DNA from: Flavobacterium sp.
GTDB lineage: Bacteria > Bacteroidota > Bacteroidia > Flavobacteriales > Flavobacteriaceae
Direction of reading: 5' to 3'
Assembly: GCF_027484945.1 (NCBI RefSeq)
Contig: NZ_JAIXRZ010000013.1
Coordinates: 20,249 to 84,248, forward strand
DNA length: 64,000 bases
The notes beneath the pieces were generated by a model that saw only the letters and a program-made list of their open reading frames with translations, searched no databases and had not been told where the DNA came from. Positions 51,647-59,982 of the stretch are shown in pieces. The first letter of the stretch is position 1, and each line of letters opens with the position of its first letter. A program made the position numbers and the translations under genes.

Positions 51647-51668
51647 TTCTAGTTTTTTTGTGATTTAT

Positions 51669-51697
51669 AAAAAAACCCGCTTCCAAAGGAGCGGGTT
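51669..51697 (-). terminator. terminator of rplU-rpmA
   Basis: AACCCGC and GCGGGTT with extra pairs form the stem. On the minus strand seven T residues follow. It lies 26 bases past the rpmA stop. Confidence 0.85.
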
Positions 51698-51722
51698 GCT
51701 TTTTATGTTCTAATACGAAGTA

Positions 51723-51983
51723 TTAAGCTTGGAAGGGTTCAATAGATACATAAGATTTATTGTCACCTTTTTTCTGGAATTTTACAATTCCATCAACCTT
51801 AGCGTGTAATGTATGGTCTTTCCCCATATACACGTTTTCACCTGGATTGTGTTTAGAACCACGTTGTCTAACGATGATGTTACCTGCGATAGCCGCTTGA
51901 CCACCATAGATTTTTACGCCAAGTCGTTTCGACTCCGATTCTCTACCGTTTTTGGAACTACCGACACCTTTCTTGTGAGCCAT
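51723..51983 (-). CDS. rpmA: 50S ribosomal protein L27
   Basis: 86 residues. [24 protein letters not shown] is the conserved start, without the cleaved N-terminal extension of Firmicutes L27. [21 protein letters not shown] is also typical. It is co-transcribed behind rplU, 23 bases away. Confidence 0.97.
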   Translation of the reverse strand: MAHKKGVGSSKNGRESESKRLGVKIYGGQAAIAGNIIVRQRGSKHNPGENVYMGKDHTLHAKVDGIVKFQKKGDNKSYVSIEPFQA

Positions 51984-52006
51984 GATGTTTTGGTTTTATA
52001 AAGTTA

Positions 52007-52471
52007 TTACTCTTCTGATTTTTTTGTTTTCTTTGGCGCTTTTGGAGCAGCATCTTCTGATTTTTCTGCTTTAGGCGCTTTTGCTTTTTTAGGCGCTTCT
52101 TCAGCAGGTGCCGCCTCAACAGCAGGAGCTGTTTCTTTTTTGGCTGCTTTTTTTGCACCTGTTACAGAAATACCTTCAATAACAATTTGGGTTAACGCTT
52201 GACGGTGACCATTTTTCTTTTTGTAACCTTTTCTTCTTTTCTTCTTGAAAACGATTACTTTTTCACCTTTCAGGTGTTGTAAAACCTTCGCTTCTACTGA
52301 AGCACCTTCTATAGCTGGGGCGCCGATCGTAATTGTTCCGTTGTCGTCTAATAAAAGAACTTTGTCAAAAGAAACTTTTGAACTTTCTTCGTTCGCTAAA
52401 CGGTGAACAAAAACTTTCTGGTCTTTGCTTACTTTGAATTGTTGCCCTGCTATCTCTACGATTGCGTACAT
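52007..52471 (-). CDS. rplU: 50S ribosomal protein L21 with a C-terminal extension
   Basis: 154 residues, about 50 more than the usual 103. The L21 body is complete (MYAIVEIAGQQFKVSKDQKV ... FKKKRRKGYKKKNGHRQALTQIVIEGI). After residue 105 comes a tail of Lys, Ala, Pro and Glu (AAKKETAPAVEAAPAEEAPK ... KKTKKSEE), low in complexity and likely disordered. Such extensions occur in flavobacterial L21. The gene starts the rplU-rpmA unit. Confidence 0.95.
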   Translation of the reverse strand: MYAIVEIAGQQFKVSKDQKVFVHRLANEESSKVSFDKVLLLDDNGTITIGAPAIEGASVEAKVLQHLKGEKVIVFKKKRRKGYKKKNGHRQALTQIVIEGISVTGAKKAAKKETAPAVEAAPAEEAPKKAKAPKAEKSEDAAPKAPKKTKKSEE

Positions 52472-52720
52472 AACAATAGGATTTAGTTAAATTTTTTAAG
52501 GATGCAAATATACGATTTAATTTTATTCAAACAATACTTCTTTTAAAATAGTTTCCGTAAAAATCAATAGGTTATAAATATTTGAATTTCAATTCTTAAA
52601 AAAGTAAAGGGTATTGAGTAAAAAAATTACTTTTGTGTAACAGAATTTCCATTAGGGCTACTAATGGGTTATTCGATTTAACGTAGGGTTTTTACCCGGA
52701 AAAACAAATAACTAATTCTT

Positions 52721-54049
52721 ATGAAAAAATCTTTAATCGCTTTAAGTTCATTGCTTATGCTTGGAGGTACAGCTCATGCTCAAAAAGTTGCATTTGAGGA
52801 GTATGACTTAGACAACGGAATGCATGTCATTCTTCACAATGATCCTTCGGCGCCTGTAGTGATTACTTCGGTAATGTATCACGTAGGTTCCAAAGACGAA
52901 AAACCGGATCGTACCGGATTTGCCCACTTTTTCGAACATTTATTATTCGAAGGAACTCAAAACATCAAAAGAGGTGAGTGGTTCAAAATTGTAACCGGAA
53001 ACGGGGGAACCAACAATGCCAATACTTCGGATGACCGTACGTATTACTTTGAAGTTTTTCCTTCCAATAATCTAGAATTGGGATTATGGATGGAATCAGA
53101 ACGATTGATGCATCCAGTTATCAACCAAATTGGCGTTGATACCCAAAATGAAGTAGTTAAGGAAGAAAAGCGTTTACGCGTAGATAACCAACCTTACGGG
53201 CAGTTGATCGCAGAAGTAAAACGCAATATGTTTTTCAAACATCCTTATCGTTGGGCAACTATCGGTTCTATGGAACACTTAGATGCTTCTACCCTAGAGG
53301 AGTTTCAAGCGTTTAACAAAAAATATTATTCACCAAACAACGCGGTATTGGTTGTAGCGGGTCAAATTGATATTGCAAAAGCAAAAGAATGGATTAATAA
53401 ATATTTTGCTCCTATTCCTCGCGGTGAAGAAATCAAAAGAGAGCAATTTGTTGAAGATCCAATTACACAAGAGATGCATGCTACATACGAGGATCCCAAC
53501 ATTCAAAAGCCAATGGTGGTAGCATCCTATCGTACTCCTTCTATGAAAACACGTGATGCGCGTATTTTGGACATGATTTCATCGTATTTGAGCGATGGAA
53601 ATAGTTCAAAATTGTACAAAAAAATCGTAGATGATAAGAAAATGGCCCTTCAAATTGGTGCATTCAATTATTCGCAAGAAGATTACGGAATGTATATCCT
53701 TTATGGTATGCCTCAAGGTGATGCAACATCTCAAGGCTTAATTAAAGAAATTGATGAAGAAATTGTAAAGTTACAAACGGATTTGATTTCAATTCCAGAC
53801 TACCAAAAGTTACAAAACAAATTTGAAAATAATTATGTTAACAGTAATTCTAATGTAGAAGGTGTCGCTGAAAATTTAGCTTCGTACTATTTATTATATG
53901 GGGATGTAAATTTAATTAACACGGAAATTGAAATGTACCGTTCGATTACTCGTGAAGAAATTCGTGACATTGCGAAAAAATATTTAAACCCAAATCAGCG
54001 CTTAATTTTGGACTATATTCCTGCAAAAGACAAAGCTGAATCTAAATAA
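52721..54049 (+). CDS. M16 family zinc metallopeptidase (active subunit)
   Basis: 442 residues. A signal peptide (KKSLIALSSLLMLGGTAHAQ) sends it to the periplasm. The inverted zinc motif HxxEH is visible in HFFEHLLFEGT near residue 67, with a downstream Glu in NEVVKEEKR. The second M16 domain follows (SYRTPSMKTRDARILDMIS). It forms a pair with the next gene, 10 bases downstream, as in the alpha/beta M16 proteases. The substrate is unknown. Confidence 0.92.
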   Translation: MKKSLIALSSLLMLGGTAHAQKVAFEEYDLDNGMHVILHNDPSAPVVITSVMYHVGSKDEKPDRTGFAHFFEHLLFEGTQNIKRGEWFKIVTGNGGTNNANTSDDRTYYFEVFPSNNLELGLWMESERLMHPVINQIGVDTQNEVVKEEKRLRVDNQPYGQLIAEVKRNMFFKHPYRWATIGSMEHLDASTLEEFQAFNKKYYSPNNAVLVVAGQIDIAKAKEWINKYFAPIPRGEEIKREQFVEDPITQEMHATYEDPNIQKPMVVASYRTPSMKTRDARILDMISSYLSDGNSSKLYKKIVDDKKMALQIGAFNYSQEDYGMYILYGMPQGDATSQGLIKEIDEEIVKLQTDLISIPDYQKLQNKFENNYVNSNSNVEGVAENLASYYLLYGDVNLINTEIEMYRSITREEIRDIAKKYLNPNQRLILDYIPAKDKAESK

Positions 54050-54059
54050 TTGACTTATC

Positions 54060-56117
54060 ATGAGAAAATCTATTATACTTCTATCCAGCTTGTTTTTAAC
54101 AATAACTATGCAAGCACAAGACCGATCCCAACCGAAACCTGGACCAGCTCCAATTATTAAAATAAAAAAACCAGAAATTTTTTCATTACCCAACGGGTTG
54201 AAAGTTATGGTTGTTGAGGACCATAAACTACCTCGTGTTTCCTTTAGTTTGACCATTGATAATGCACCATTTGCAGAAGGCAATAAAAAAGGTATTGACA
54301 ATTTGACCAGCAGTTTGATGGGGATGGGGACTACCAAAACCCCTAAAGATGCTTTCAATGAAGAAATTGACTTCTTAGGCGCTGACATTAGTTTCAGTTC
54401 GAGCGGTGCTTATGCTAGTGGTTTATCAAAATATTCAAAACGTATTTTGGAATTAATGGCAGAAGGTTCGTTAATGCCCAATTTTACGCAAGAGGAATTT
54501 GATAAAGAACGCGATAAGTTAATCGAAGGCTTAAAAACTCAAGAGAAAAGTGTACCTGCAGTTGCCGGTCGTGTAGAAAATGTATTGGTGTATAGTAAAA
54601 ATCACCCTGCCGGGGAATACTTGACAGAAGAAACCATCAAGAATGTAACCTTAGACGATGTAAAGAAAAATTACAGCACGTATTTTGTTCCTGAAAAAGC
54701 CTATTTGGTTGTTATTGGGGATGTTAAATTTAAAGAGGTAAAAAAGACGGTTACCCAATTATTTGAAGACTGGACCAAAGCAACAGCTCCACAAATTACG
54801 TATACGTCTCCAAGTAATGTTCAGTTTACCCAAATTAATTTCGTAGACATGCCAAACGCTGTTCAGTCGGAAATTTCTGTGGTAAATGCGGTAAATTTAA
54901 AACTATCGGATCCCGATTTTTTCCCAGTAATTATTGCCAATCAAGTTTTAGGAGGCGATTTTAATAGTTACTTAAATATGAATTTGCGTGAAGCACATGG
55001 TTGGACTTATGGTGCACGCTCAAACGTGGGTGTGAATAAGTACATGATGAGTAAGTTTAAAGCCAATACGCAAGTTCGTAACGCGGTAACCGATAGTGCG
55101 GTTGTTGAGATTATGAAAGAAATCAAGCGTATTCGTACCGAAAAAGTTACCGATGAGGCCCTAAGAAATGTTAAAGCCGGGTATATTGGTCGTTTTGTAA
55201 TGCAAGTCGAAAAACCACAAACGGTAGCGCGTTATGCGTTAAATATTGAAACTGAAAGTTTGCCTGCCGATTTTTATGAAAATTACATTAAAAACATTGA
55301 AGCCGTAACTGCTGAAGATGTTATGCGTGTAATGAATAAGTATGTATTGGCAGATAACCTCAGAATTATTGTTACAGGTAAAGGTAGCGAGGTAATCCCT
55401 GCATTGGAAAAATTAAAAATTCCAATGTTCTACTTTGATAAATTTGGAGCTCCATCAGAGAAACCAAAAATGAAATTGCCTATTCCGGCTGGAATTACTG
55501 TAAAAACGGTAATGGATAATTATATCAAAGCTATTGGAGGTGAAAAAGCAGTTGCGGGTGTAAAATCAATATTTGTAACAGGTTCTTCTGAAATTGAAGG
55601 CGCTCCTGCTCCGTTAGCCTATATCACAAAACGCGATAATAAAGGAAGAACGATGTCCAAATTGGAGTTAACAGGTATGATGGAGTTATCTAAGCAAGTC
55701 ATAGCTGATAAATCGGGTTATAACTCAGGTCAAGGTCAGAAAAAAGAACTAAGTGCTGAAGAATTTGCAGAGAAGAAAGCAATCGCAGGTACTTTTGAAG
55801 AATTGGCATTAGTTAAAAAATCAGATGTTGTATTGGACGGAATTGAGCCGTTTAATGGCGCCGATGCATATGCGGTTAAAAATGGTAAAACTACGTACTA
55901 CTATGATGTAAAAACAGGGTTGCGATTAGGTTCCTCAACTACGCAAGAGCGTAACGGACAAAAATCAACCCAATCGATTTTATATTCTGATTATAAAGAG
56001 GTAAAAGGGATAAAGGTTCCTTATATCATTGTACTTTCTATGGCTGGTAGAGATATTGAAGTTAAAATTTCTGAAGTGAAAATTAACGAAGGAGTTACCG
56101 ACGCAGATTTCCAATAA
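54060..56117 (+). CDS. M16 family peptidase, subunit without the zinc motif, plus C-terminal domain
   Basis: 685 residues with a signal peptide (RKSIILLSSLFLTITMQAQ). The place of HxxEH reads KKGIDNLTSSLM, so it cannot bind zinc. The Arg-Tyr substrate-binding pair is kept in NLREAHGWTYGARSNV. After residue 470 comes an extra domain (TVMDNYIKAIGGEKAVAGVKS ... YYYDVKTGLRLGSS), like an outer-membrane lipoprotein carrier fold. It is the expected non-catalytic partner of the preceding gene. Confidence 0.9.
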   Translation: MRKSIILLSSLFLTITMQAQDRSQPKPGPAPIIKIKKPEIFSLPNGLKVMVVEDHKLPRVSFSLTIDNAPFAEGNKKGIDNLTSSLMGMGTTKTPKDAFNEEIDFLGADISFSSSGAYASGLSKYSKRILELMAEGSLMPNFTQEEFDKERDKLIEGLKTQEKSVPAVAGRVENVLVYSKNHPAGEYLTEETIKNVTLDDVKKNYSTYFVPEKAYLVVIGDVKFKEVKKTVTQLFEDWTKATAPQITYTSPSNVQFTQINFVDMPNAVQSEISVVNAVNLKLSDPDFFPVIIANQVLGGDFNSYLNMNLREAHGWTYGARSNVGVNKYMMSKFKANTQVRNAVTDSAVVEIMKEIKRIRTEKVTDEALRNVKAGYIGRFVMQVEKPQTVARYALNIETESLPADFYENYIKNIEAVTAEDVMRVMNKYVLADNLRIIVTGKGSEVIPALEKLKIPMFYFDKFGAPSEKPKMKLPIPAGITVKTVMDNYIKAIGGEKAVAGVKSIFVTGSSEIEGAPAPLAYITKRDNKGRTMSKLELTGMMELSKQVIADKSGYNSGQGQKKELSAEEFAEKKAIAGTFEELALVKKSDVVLDGIEPFNGADAYAVKNGKTTYYYDVKTGLRLGSSTTQERNGQKSTQSILYSDYKEVKGIKVPYIIVLSMAGRDIEVKISEVKINEGVTDADFQ

Positions 56118-56140
56118 AAATAGAAATTATTAATAAAATT

Positions 56141-56170
56141 AGACCGTCAGTAATGGCGGTCTTTTTATTT
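56141..56170. terminator. terminator between the M16 pair and the EamA transporter
   Basis: AGACCG pairs with CGGTCT around a 10-base loop, with T residues after it on the plus strand. The stem overlaps the end of the convergent gene. Confidence 0.7.
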
Positions 56171-57031
56171 TTTACTTGATAGATAAACCCCTGTTAGTAT
56201 AATTAAAGCACCGATACCTTGAACAGCAGAAAGGAATTCTCCGTCATATAATCCCCAAATAGTTGCCACAACCGGAATCAAATACGTTACCGAAGTAGCA
56301 AAAACCGGAGACGAAATTTGTATCAATTTGTAAAATAGTATATTGGCTAAACCCGTTCCAACAACCCCTAAAATCATCACAAAAAAGAGTGCGTTTTGAA
56401 TTTTTATTTCCCCAAGATGGTCATGTATCGATGTAGCAAATAGAATAGACGCCGCGGGAACTAACATGACTAAAAAATTTCCAGTTGTAATACTTAAAGG
56501 CCTTACATCTGAAAGGTGTTTTTTGATTAAATTAACGTTGGTTGCATAACATAAAGAAGCAATCAATACCAAAAGGGTGTAGCTGTAATTTTGGTTGGGA
56601 TGAGATAGCATACCATTAATAATTAATAAAAGTGTCCCTGCCAAACCAATTAATACGCCTATTATTTGTGCGCGCTTGAATGTGAGTCCAAAAGCGACAA
56701 CTCCTATGAGTAAGGTGTTTAAAGGAGTTAGTGAATTTAAGATAGAACTTACCGAACTGCTAATTTGCGTTTGAGCGATTGCAAAAAGAAAAGCGGGAAT
56801 AAATGTGCCAAAAAGTGATGTTAAGGCAATGTACATCCATTGATAGTGCCGTATATCGCGTAGACTTCCAAAACCGATGATCAATAAAAATACCGAAGAA
56901 AATGTAATTCGAGCCGCACCCAATTGAAGTGGTGTTAGGCCAATAAGTCCGCGTTTTATGAGTATAAATGAACTTCCCCAAATTAAGGCTAATACAATAA
57001 GGAAAAGCCATTTTACATGTTGATTGGACAT
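56165..57031 (-). CDS. EamA/DMT family transporter
   Basis: 288 residues and about ten membrane helices in two EamA repeats. The first repeat begins WLFLIVLALIWGSSFILIKRGL; the second begins YTLLVLIASLCYATNVNLIKK. I chose ATG 57031, close to the first helix; an ATG at 57064 would add 11 residues. The family exports metabolites or amino acids; the substrate is unknown. Confidence 0.88.
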   Translation of the reverse strand: MSNQHVKWLFLIVLALIWGSSFILIKRGLIGLTPLQLGAARITFSSVFLLIIGFGSLRDIRHYQWMYIALTSLFGTFIPAFLFAIAQTQISSSVSSILNSLTPLNTLLIGVVAFGLTFKRAQIIGVLIGLAGTLLLIINGMLSHPNQNYSYTLLVLIASLCYATNVNLIKKHLSDVRPLSITTGNFLVMLVPAASILFATSIHDHLGEIKIQNALFFVMILGVVGTGLANILFYKLIQISSPVFATSVTYLIPVVATIWGLYDGEFLSAVQGIGALIILTGVYLSSKK

Positions 57032-57126
57032 ATTTTTTAAACGTTTATGCTGCAAAATTGGCATTATTTTATGAAAGTCCGTTTAAAAATTATTTTAATT
57101 TTGTTTTATAAATTGATTTCAAAAGT

Positions 57127-57492
57127 ATGAATGCATCAAAAATTGTAGCTTTTTTTGCCGGGTCTTTACTGCTAATTACTTCTTGTAAGCAAGAGTCTTC
57201 GGCTTCCTCAGGTTCAGAAACAGCTTTAAATGCTAAGGCTTCCGTTGTTAAACCAACAGTAGTTTCGTTCCAAGTAGAAGGGATGACGTGTGCTATTGGT
57301 TGTGCCAAAACGATTGAAGAGAAATTAGCCGAAACTCCGGGTGTTCAAAAAGCGAAAGTAGATTTTGAAAAAAAACAAGCCACGGTTCATTTTGATGCCG
57401 ATAAATTGTCAACGAGTCAATTAAAACAATTCGTTGAGTCGTGTGCCGATGGGAAAACGTATAAAGTTACCGCGATAAAAGTAAGTCTGTAA
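57127..57492 (+). CDS. lipoprotein with heavy-metal-associated (HMA) domain
   Basis: 121 residues. A lipoprotein signal (KIVAFFAGSLLLITSC) and a short linker precede an HMA domain (VVSFQVEGMTCAIGCAKTIEEKLAETPGVQKAKVDFE). The metal motif reads MTCAIGC, CxxxC rather than the usual CxxC, a form I recall from other flavobacterial HMA lipoproteins. It is probably a periplasmic copper carrier. It is alone, with its own terminator. Confidence 0.88.
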   Translation: MNASKIVAFFAGSLLLITSCKQESSASSGSETALNAKASVVKPTVVSFQVEGMTCAIGCAKTIEEKLAETPGVQKAKVDFEKKQATVHFDADKLSTSQLKQFVESCADGKTYKVTAIKVSL

Positions 57493-57520
57493 GCTTAAAA
57501 TACCTTACAATAAAGTACCA

Positions 57521-57553
57521 ATGGGCGATTCGAAAGGATTGCCCATTTTTTAT
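57521..57553. terminator. bidirectional terminator between the HMA gene and gldD
   Basis: AATGGGC and GCCCATT form the stem, with T residues on the plus side. It overlaps the last bases of gldD. Confidence 0.7.
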
Positions 57554-58116
57554 TTCCATTGCAAAGTTTCTATAAGATTTTGCATATCGTTTTTTATATA
57601 ATCGGCAGCGGGCATGATGGAATCAAAGTTGGGTTTGGCATAAAAGTACATCGAACCACTCAAAAAATGATGGGTGCTGTCAGTGACATAAAAATTTGCA
57701 TTAGTAGCTGCATTTCCTCCCAAGCGGTAAAACATGCCGTAAACCCCTTGTTTTGCATTGATATAGGGTTGCTCCAATATATTGTCTGCTTTTATAACGT
57801 GTTTATAGGTTAGCTTTTGTGTATCTCGTAATAATGCTTCTAGATTGCCTTGAACAGGTTTATAGGTTAAGAAAATAGTGGCTTTCATTTTAGGATAGGT
57901 AATCGTATAATTACATTCTCCTTTTTCTTTAATTATAGCCTTGGTATTTAATGCAAACCCAAACGGACAATCACTTTGAAATTGAGTATAGTTGGCTAAA
58001 GGATATTCCAAGCGCAAATGACCGGGTGGTTTAGGGATTATTTCCTCTTTACAGCTCGTCAATAGTAGTAGTACGGCAAAGGTAAATCCAAAAAAATAAA
58101 AATAATTACGCGGCAT
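57550..58116 (-). CDS. gldD: gliding motility lipoprotein GldD
   Basis: 188 residues with a lipoprotein signal (YFYFFGFTFAVLLLLTSC). The mature protein starts KEEIIPKPPGHLRLEYPLANYTQF, as in GldD of Flavobacterium johnsoniae. GDD family landmarks are CNYTITYPKMKATIFLTY and FYRLGGNAATNANFYVTDST. GldD is needed for gliding and the type IX secretion system. I use ATG 58116; it overlaps the end of gldE by 11 bases. The order mutY ... ssb-gldE-gldD is that of other flavobacteria. Confidence 0.95.
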   Translation of the reverse strand: MPRNYFYFFGFTFAVLLLLTSCKEEIIPKPPGHLRLEYPLANYTQFQSDCPFGFALNTKAIIKEKGECNYTITYPKMKATIFLTYKPVQGNLEALLRDTQKLTYKHVIKADNILEQPYINAKQGVYGMFYRLGGNAATNANFYVTDSTHHFLSGSMYFYAKPNFDSIMPAADYIKNDMQNLIETLQWK

Positions 58117-59407
58117 CAAGTGTGACTTTAATTTGTTTAATTCGTTTATTATCGACCACTTCTACAGTAAATAGACAGTTGGCAAAATATATTTTTTGAC
58201 CTTTTTTAGGGAAATTACCTAATAATTCAAGTAGTAAACCAGCAAATGTTTCGGCTTCGCCTTTGCGTTCTTCAAATACTGTTTCGTCTACATCAATAAT
58301 TCGGTACAAGTCTTTTAGATTGATTTTTCCTTCAAAAAGAAAATTTCGATCATCAATTTGAGTGTAGTTGATGCTCTCGTCATCAAACTCGTCGCTAATA
58401 TCGCCCACTATTTCTTCGATTACATCTTCCAAAGAAACCAAACCGGAGGTGCCGCCATATTCGTCAACAACAATTGCTAAATGATTTTTCATGCCTTGGA
58501 AATCGTTTAACAAATCATCCAATTTTTTGTTTTCAGGAACAAAGAACGGTTCTCGCAATAACTTTTGCCATTCAAATTCTTTTTTATTGATGTAGGGAAT
58601 CAAATCTTTAATAAACAAAACGCCAATAATATGGTCTATATTGTCTTGATATACGGGAATTCGGGAATAGCCTTTGTCAATGATTTGAGGTAAAATTTCA
58701 CTAAATGGTGCTTCAATATCTAAAGCAAATAAATCAATTCGCGGACTCATGACTTGCTTTGCTACGGTGTGGCCAAACGACACAATTCCTTCCAAAAGTT
58801 TCTGTTCTTCTTGTGTAGTGTCTTCTGTTGAGGTTAGCTCCAATGCTTGCGAGAGTTGATCAACGGAAAAATTTGTTTTCTCTTTGCCTAATTTCTCTTG
58901 AATAAACAAGGTAATCCAACGTAAAGGGGTGCTAACGGGCGCTAAAACTTTGGTTAAAAAGACTAAAGGATAGGTAATAAAAAGTGCAAATTTTATGTTG
59001 TTTCTGCTCGCATAAACTTTGGGTAATACTTCACCAAAAAGTAAAATCAAAAAGGTCACCAAGATGACTTCTACAATAAATTTTACCATAGGAATAGCTA
59101 TGGTTGAAAATAAGCGATCCAATGAAACGGAAAAAAGGATCACAATAGCAATGTGCAGAAAGTTATTCGCAATCAATACTGTGGCTAATAATTTCTTGGG
59201 TTTTGCGAGTAAATCAGAAATAATTTGAAATTTATCCGATTGTTTTTCAGCCAGCTGTTGAAGATCTTTTTGTGTAAGCGAAAAAAAAGCCACTTCAGTT
59301 GCAGCAACTAAGGCACAACAAAAGAGCAGTATTACAATTCCAATGCTGCCCAAAAGCATTTCAGAATCAAATACTGCAACAGTAGATAAACCGGGTTCTG
59401 GATCCAA
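58106..59407 (-). CDS. gldE: gliding motility-associated protein GldE (CBS-domain membrane protein)
   Basis: 433 residues. A DUF21 membrane domain (about 15-180, IGIVILLFCCALVAATEVAFFSL ... ILVTFLILLFGEVLPKVYA) precedes a CBS pair (VMSPRIDLFALD ... VDEYGGTSGLVSLEDVIEEIVGDI) and a CorC-HlyC domain. The start is TTG at 59407: the following residues DPEPG are, from memory, the usual GldE beginning, and the first ATG (residue 17) would cut into the first helix. It lies 21 bases behind ssb. Confidence 0.93.
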   Translation of the reverse strand: MDPEPGLSTVAVFDSEMLLGSIGIVILLFCCALVAATEVAFFSLTQKDLQQLAEKQSDKFQIISDLLAKPKKLLATVLIANNFLHIAIVILFSVSLDRLFSTIAIPMVKFIVEVILVTFLILLFGEVLPKVYASRNNIKFALFITYPLVFLTKVLAPVSTPLRWITLFIQEKLGKEKTNFSVDQLSQALELTSTEDTTQEEQKLLEGIVSFGHTVAKQVMSPRIDLFALDIEAPFSEILPQIIDKGYSRIPVYQDNIDHIIGVLFIKDLIPYINKKEFEWQKLLREPFFVPENKKLDDLLNDFQGMKNHLAIVVDEYGGTSGLVSLEDVIEEIVGDISDEFDDESINYTQIDDRNFLFEGKINLKDLYRIIDVDETVFEERKGEAETFAGLLLELLGNFPKKGQKIYFANCLFTVEVVDNKRIKQIKVTLDAA

Positions 59408-59428
59408 ATTTAATAACGATTAGTTCGA

Positions 59429-59860
59429 CTAGAAGGGCATGTCGTTTTCAACATCAGCGCTCGGTGTTTCATAACTTGAAGTCCGCGGCTCATGGCTTGG
59501 AACCGATTTGCTCTCTAAATCCTTTTTAACATTTAAAAAAGTAAATTCAGTAACCTGGATTTCAGTAGTATATTTTGTAATCCCTTCTTCGGTTGTCCAT
59601 TGACGCGATTTGATGCGCCCTTCTACATAAATTTTATCTCCTTTAGTTAAAAAGCGTTCGCAGATTTCGGCAGCTTTATTACGCACAACTAAATTGTGCC
59701 ATTCTGTAGATGTAATTTTTTCGTTCGTTGATTTGTTTATGTAAATTTCATTGGTTGCTAATGGAAAACGACCAATGCAATTACCGCCTTCGAAATAGTG
59801 CATTTTAACATCATCCCCCAGATGACCAATCAGCATAACTTTGTTAAGTGTCCCGTTCAT
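59429..59860 (-). CDS. ssb: single-stranded DNA-binding protein
   Basis: 143 residues. The OB fold is clear (NKVMLIGHLGDDVKMHYFEGG, TEWHNLVVRNKAAEICERFL, KGDKIYVEGRIKSRQWT). The acidic tail ends VENDMPF, the site that recruits partner proteins. It heads the ssb-gldE-gldD unit. Confidence 0.95.
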   Translation of the reverse strand: MNGTLNKVMLIGHLGDDVKMHYFEGGNCIGRFPLATNEIYINKSTNEKITSTEWHNLVVRNKAAEICERFLTKGDKIYVEGRIKSRQWTTEEGITKYTTEIQVTEFTFLNVKKDLESKSVPSHEPRTSSYETPSADVENDMPF

Positions 59861-59982
59861 AATAAAATGGCGTATTTATATCTTACAAAAATATAAAAAT
59901 TATTTATACATTTAACTTTGAACGGGAAGAAATTATTACGTCAAATTTTATCTAAAATCTATTTGAAATTATTGAAAATCAT

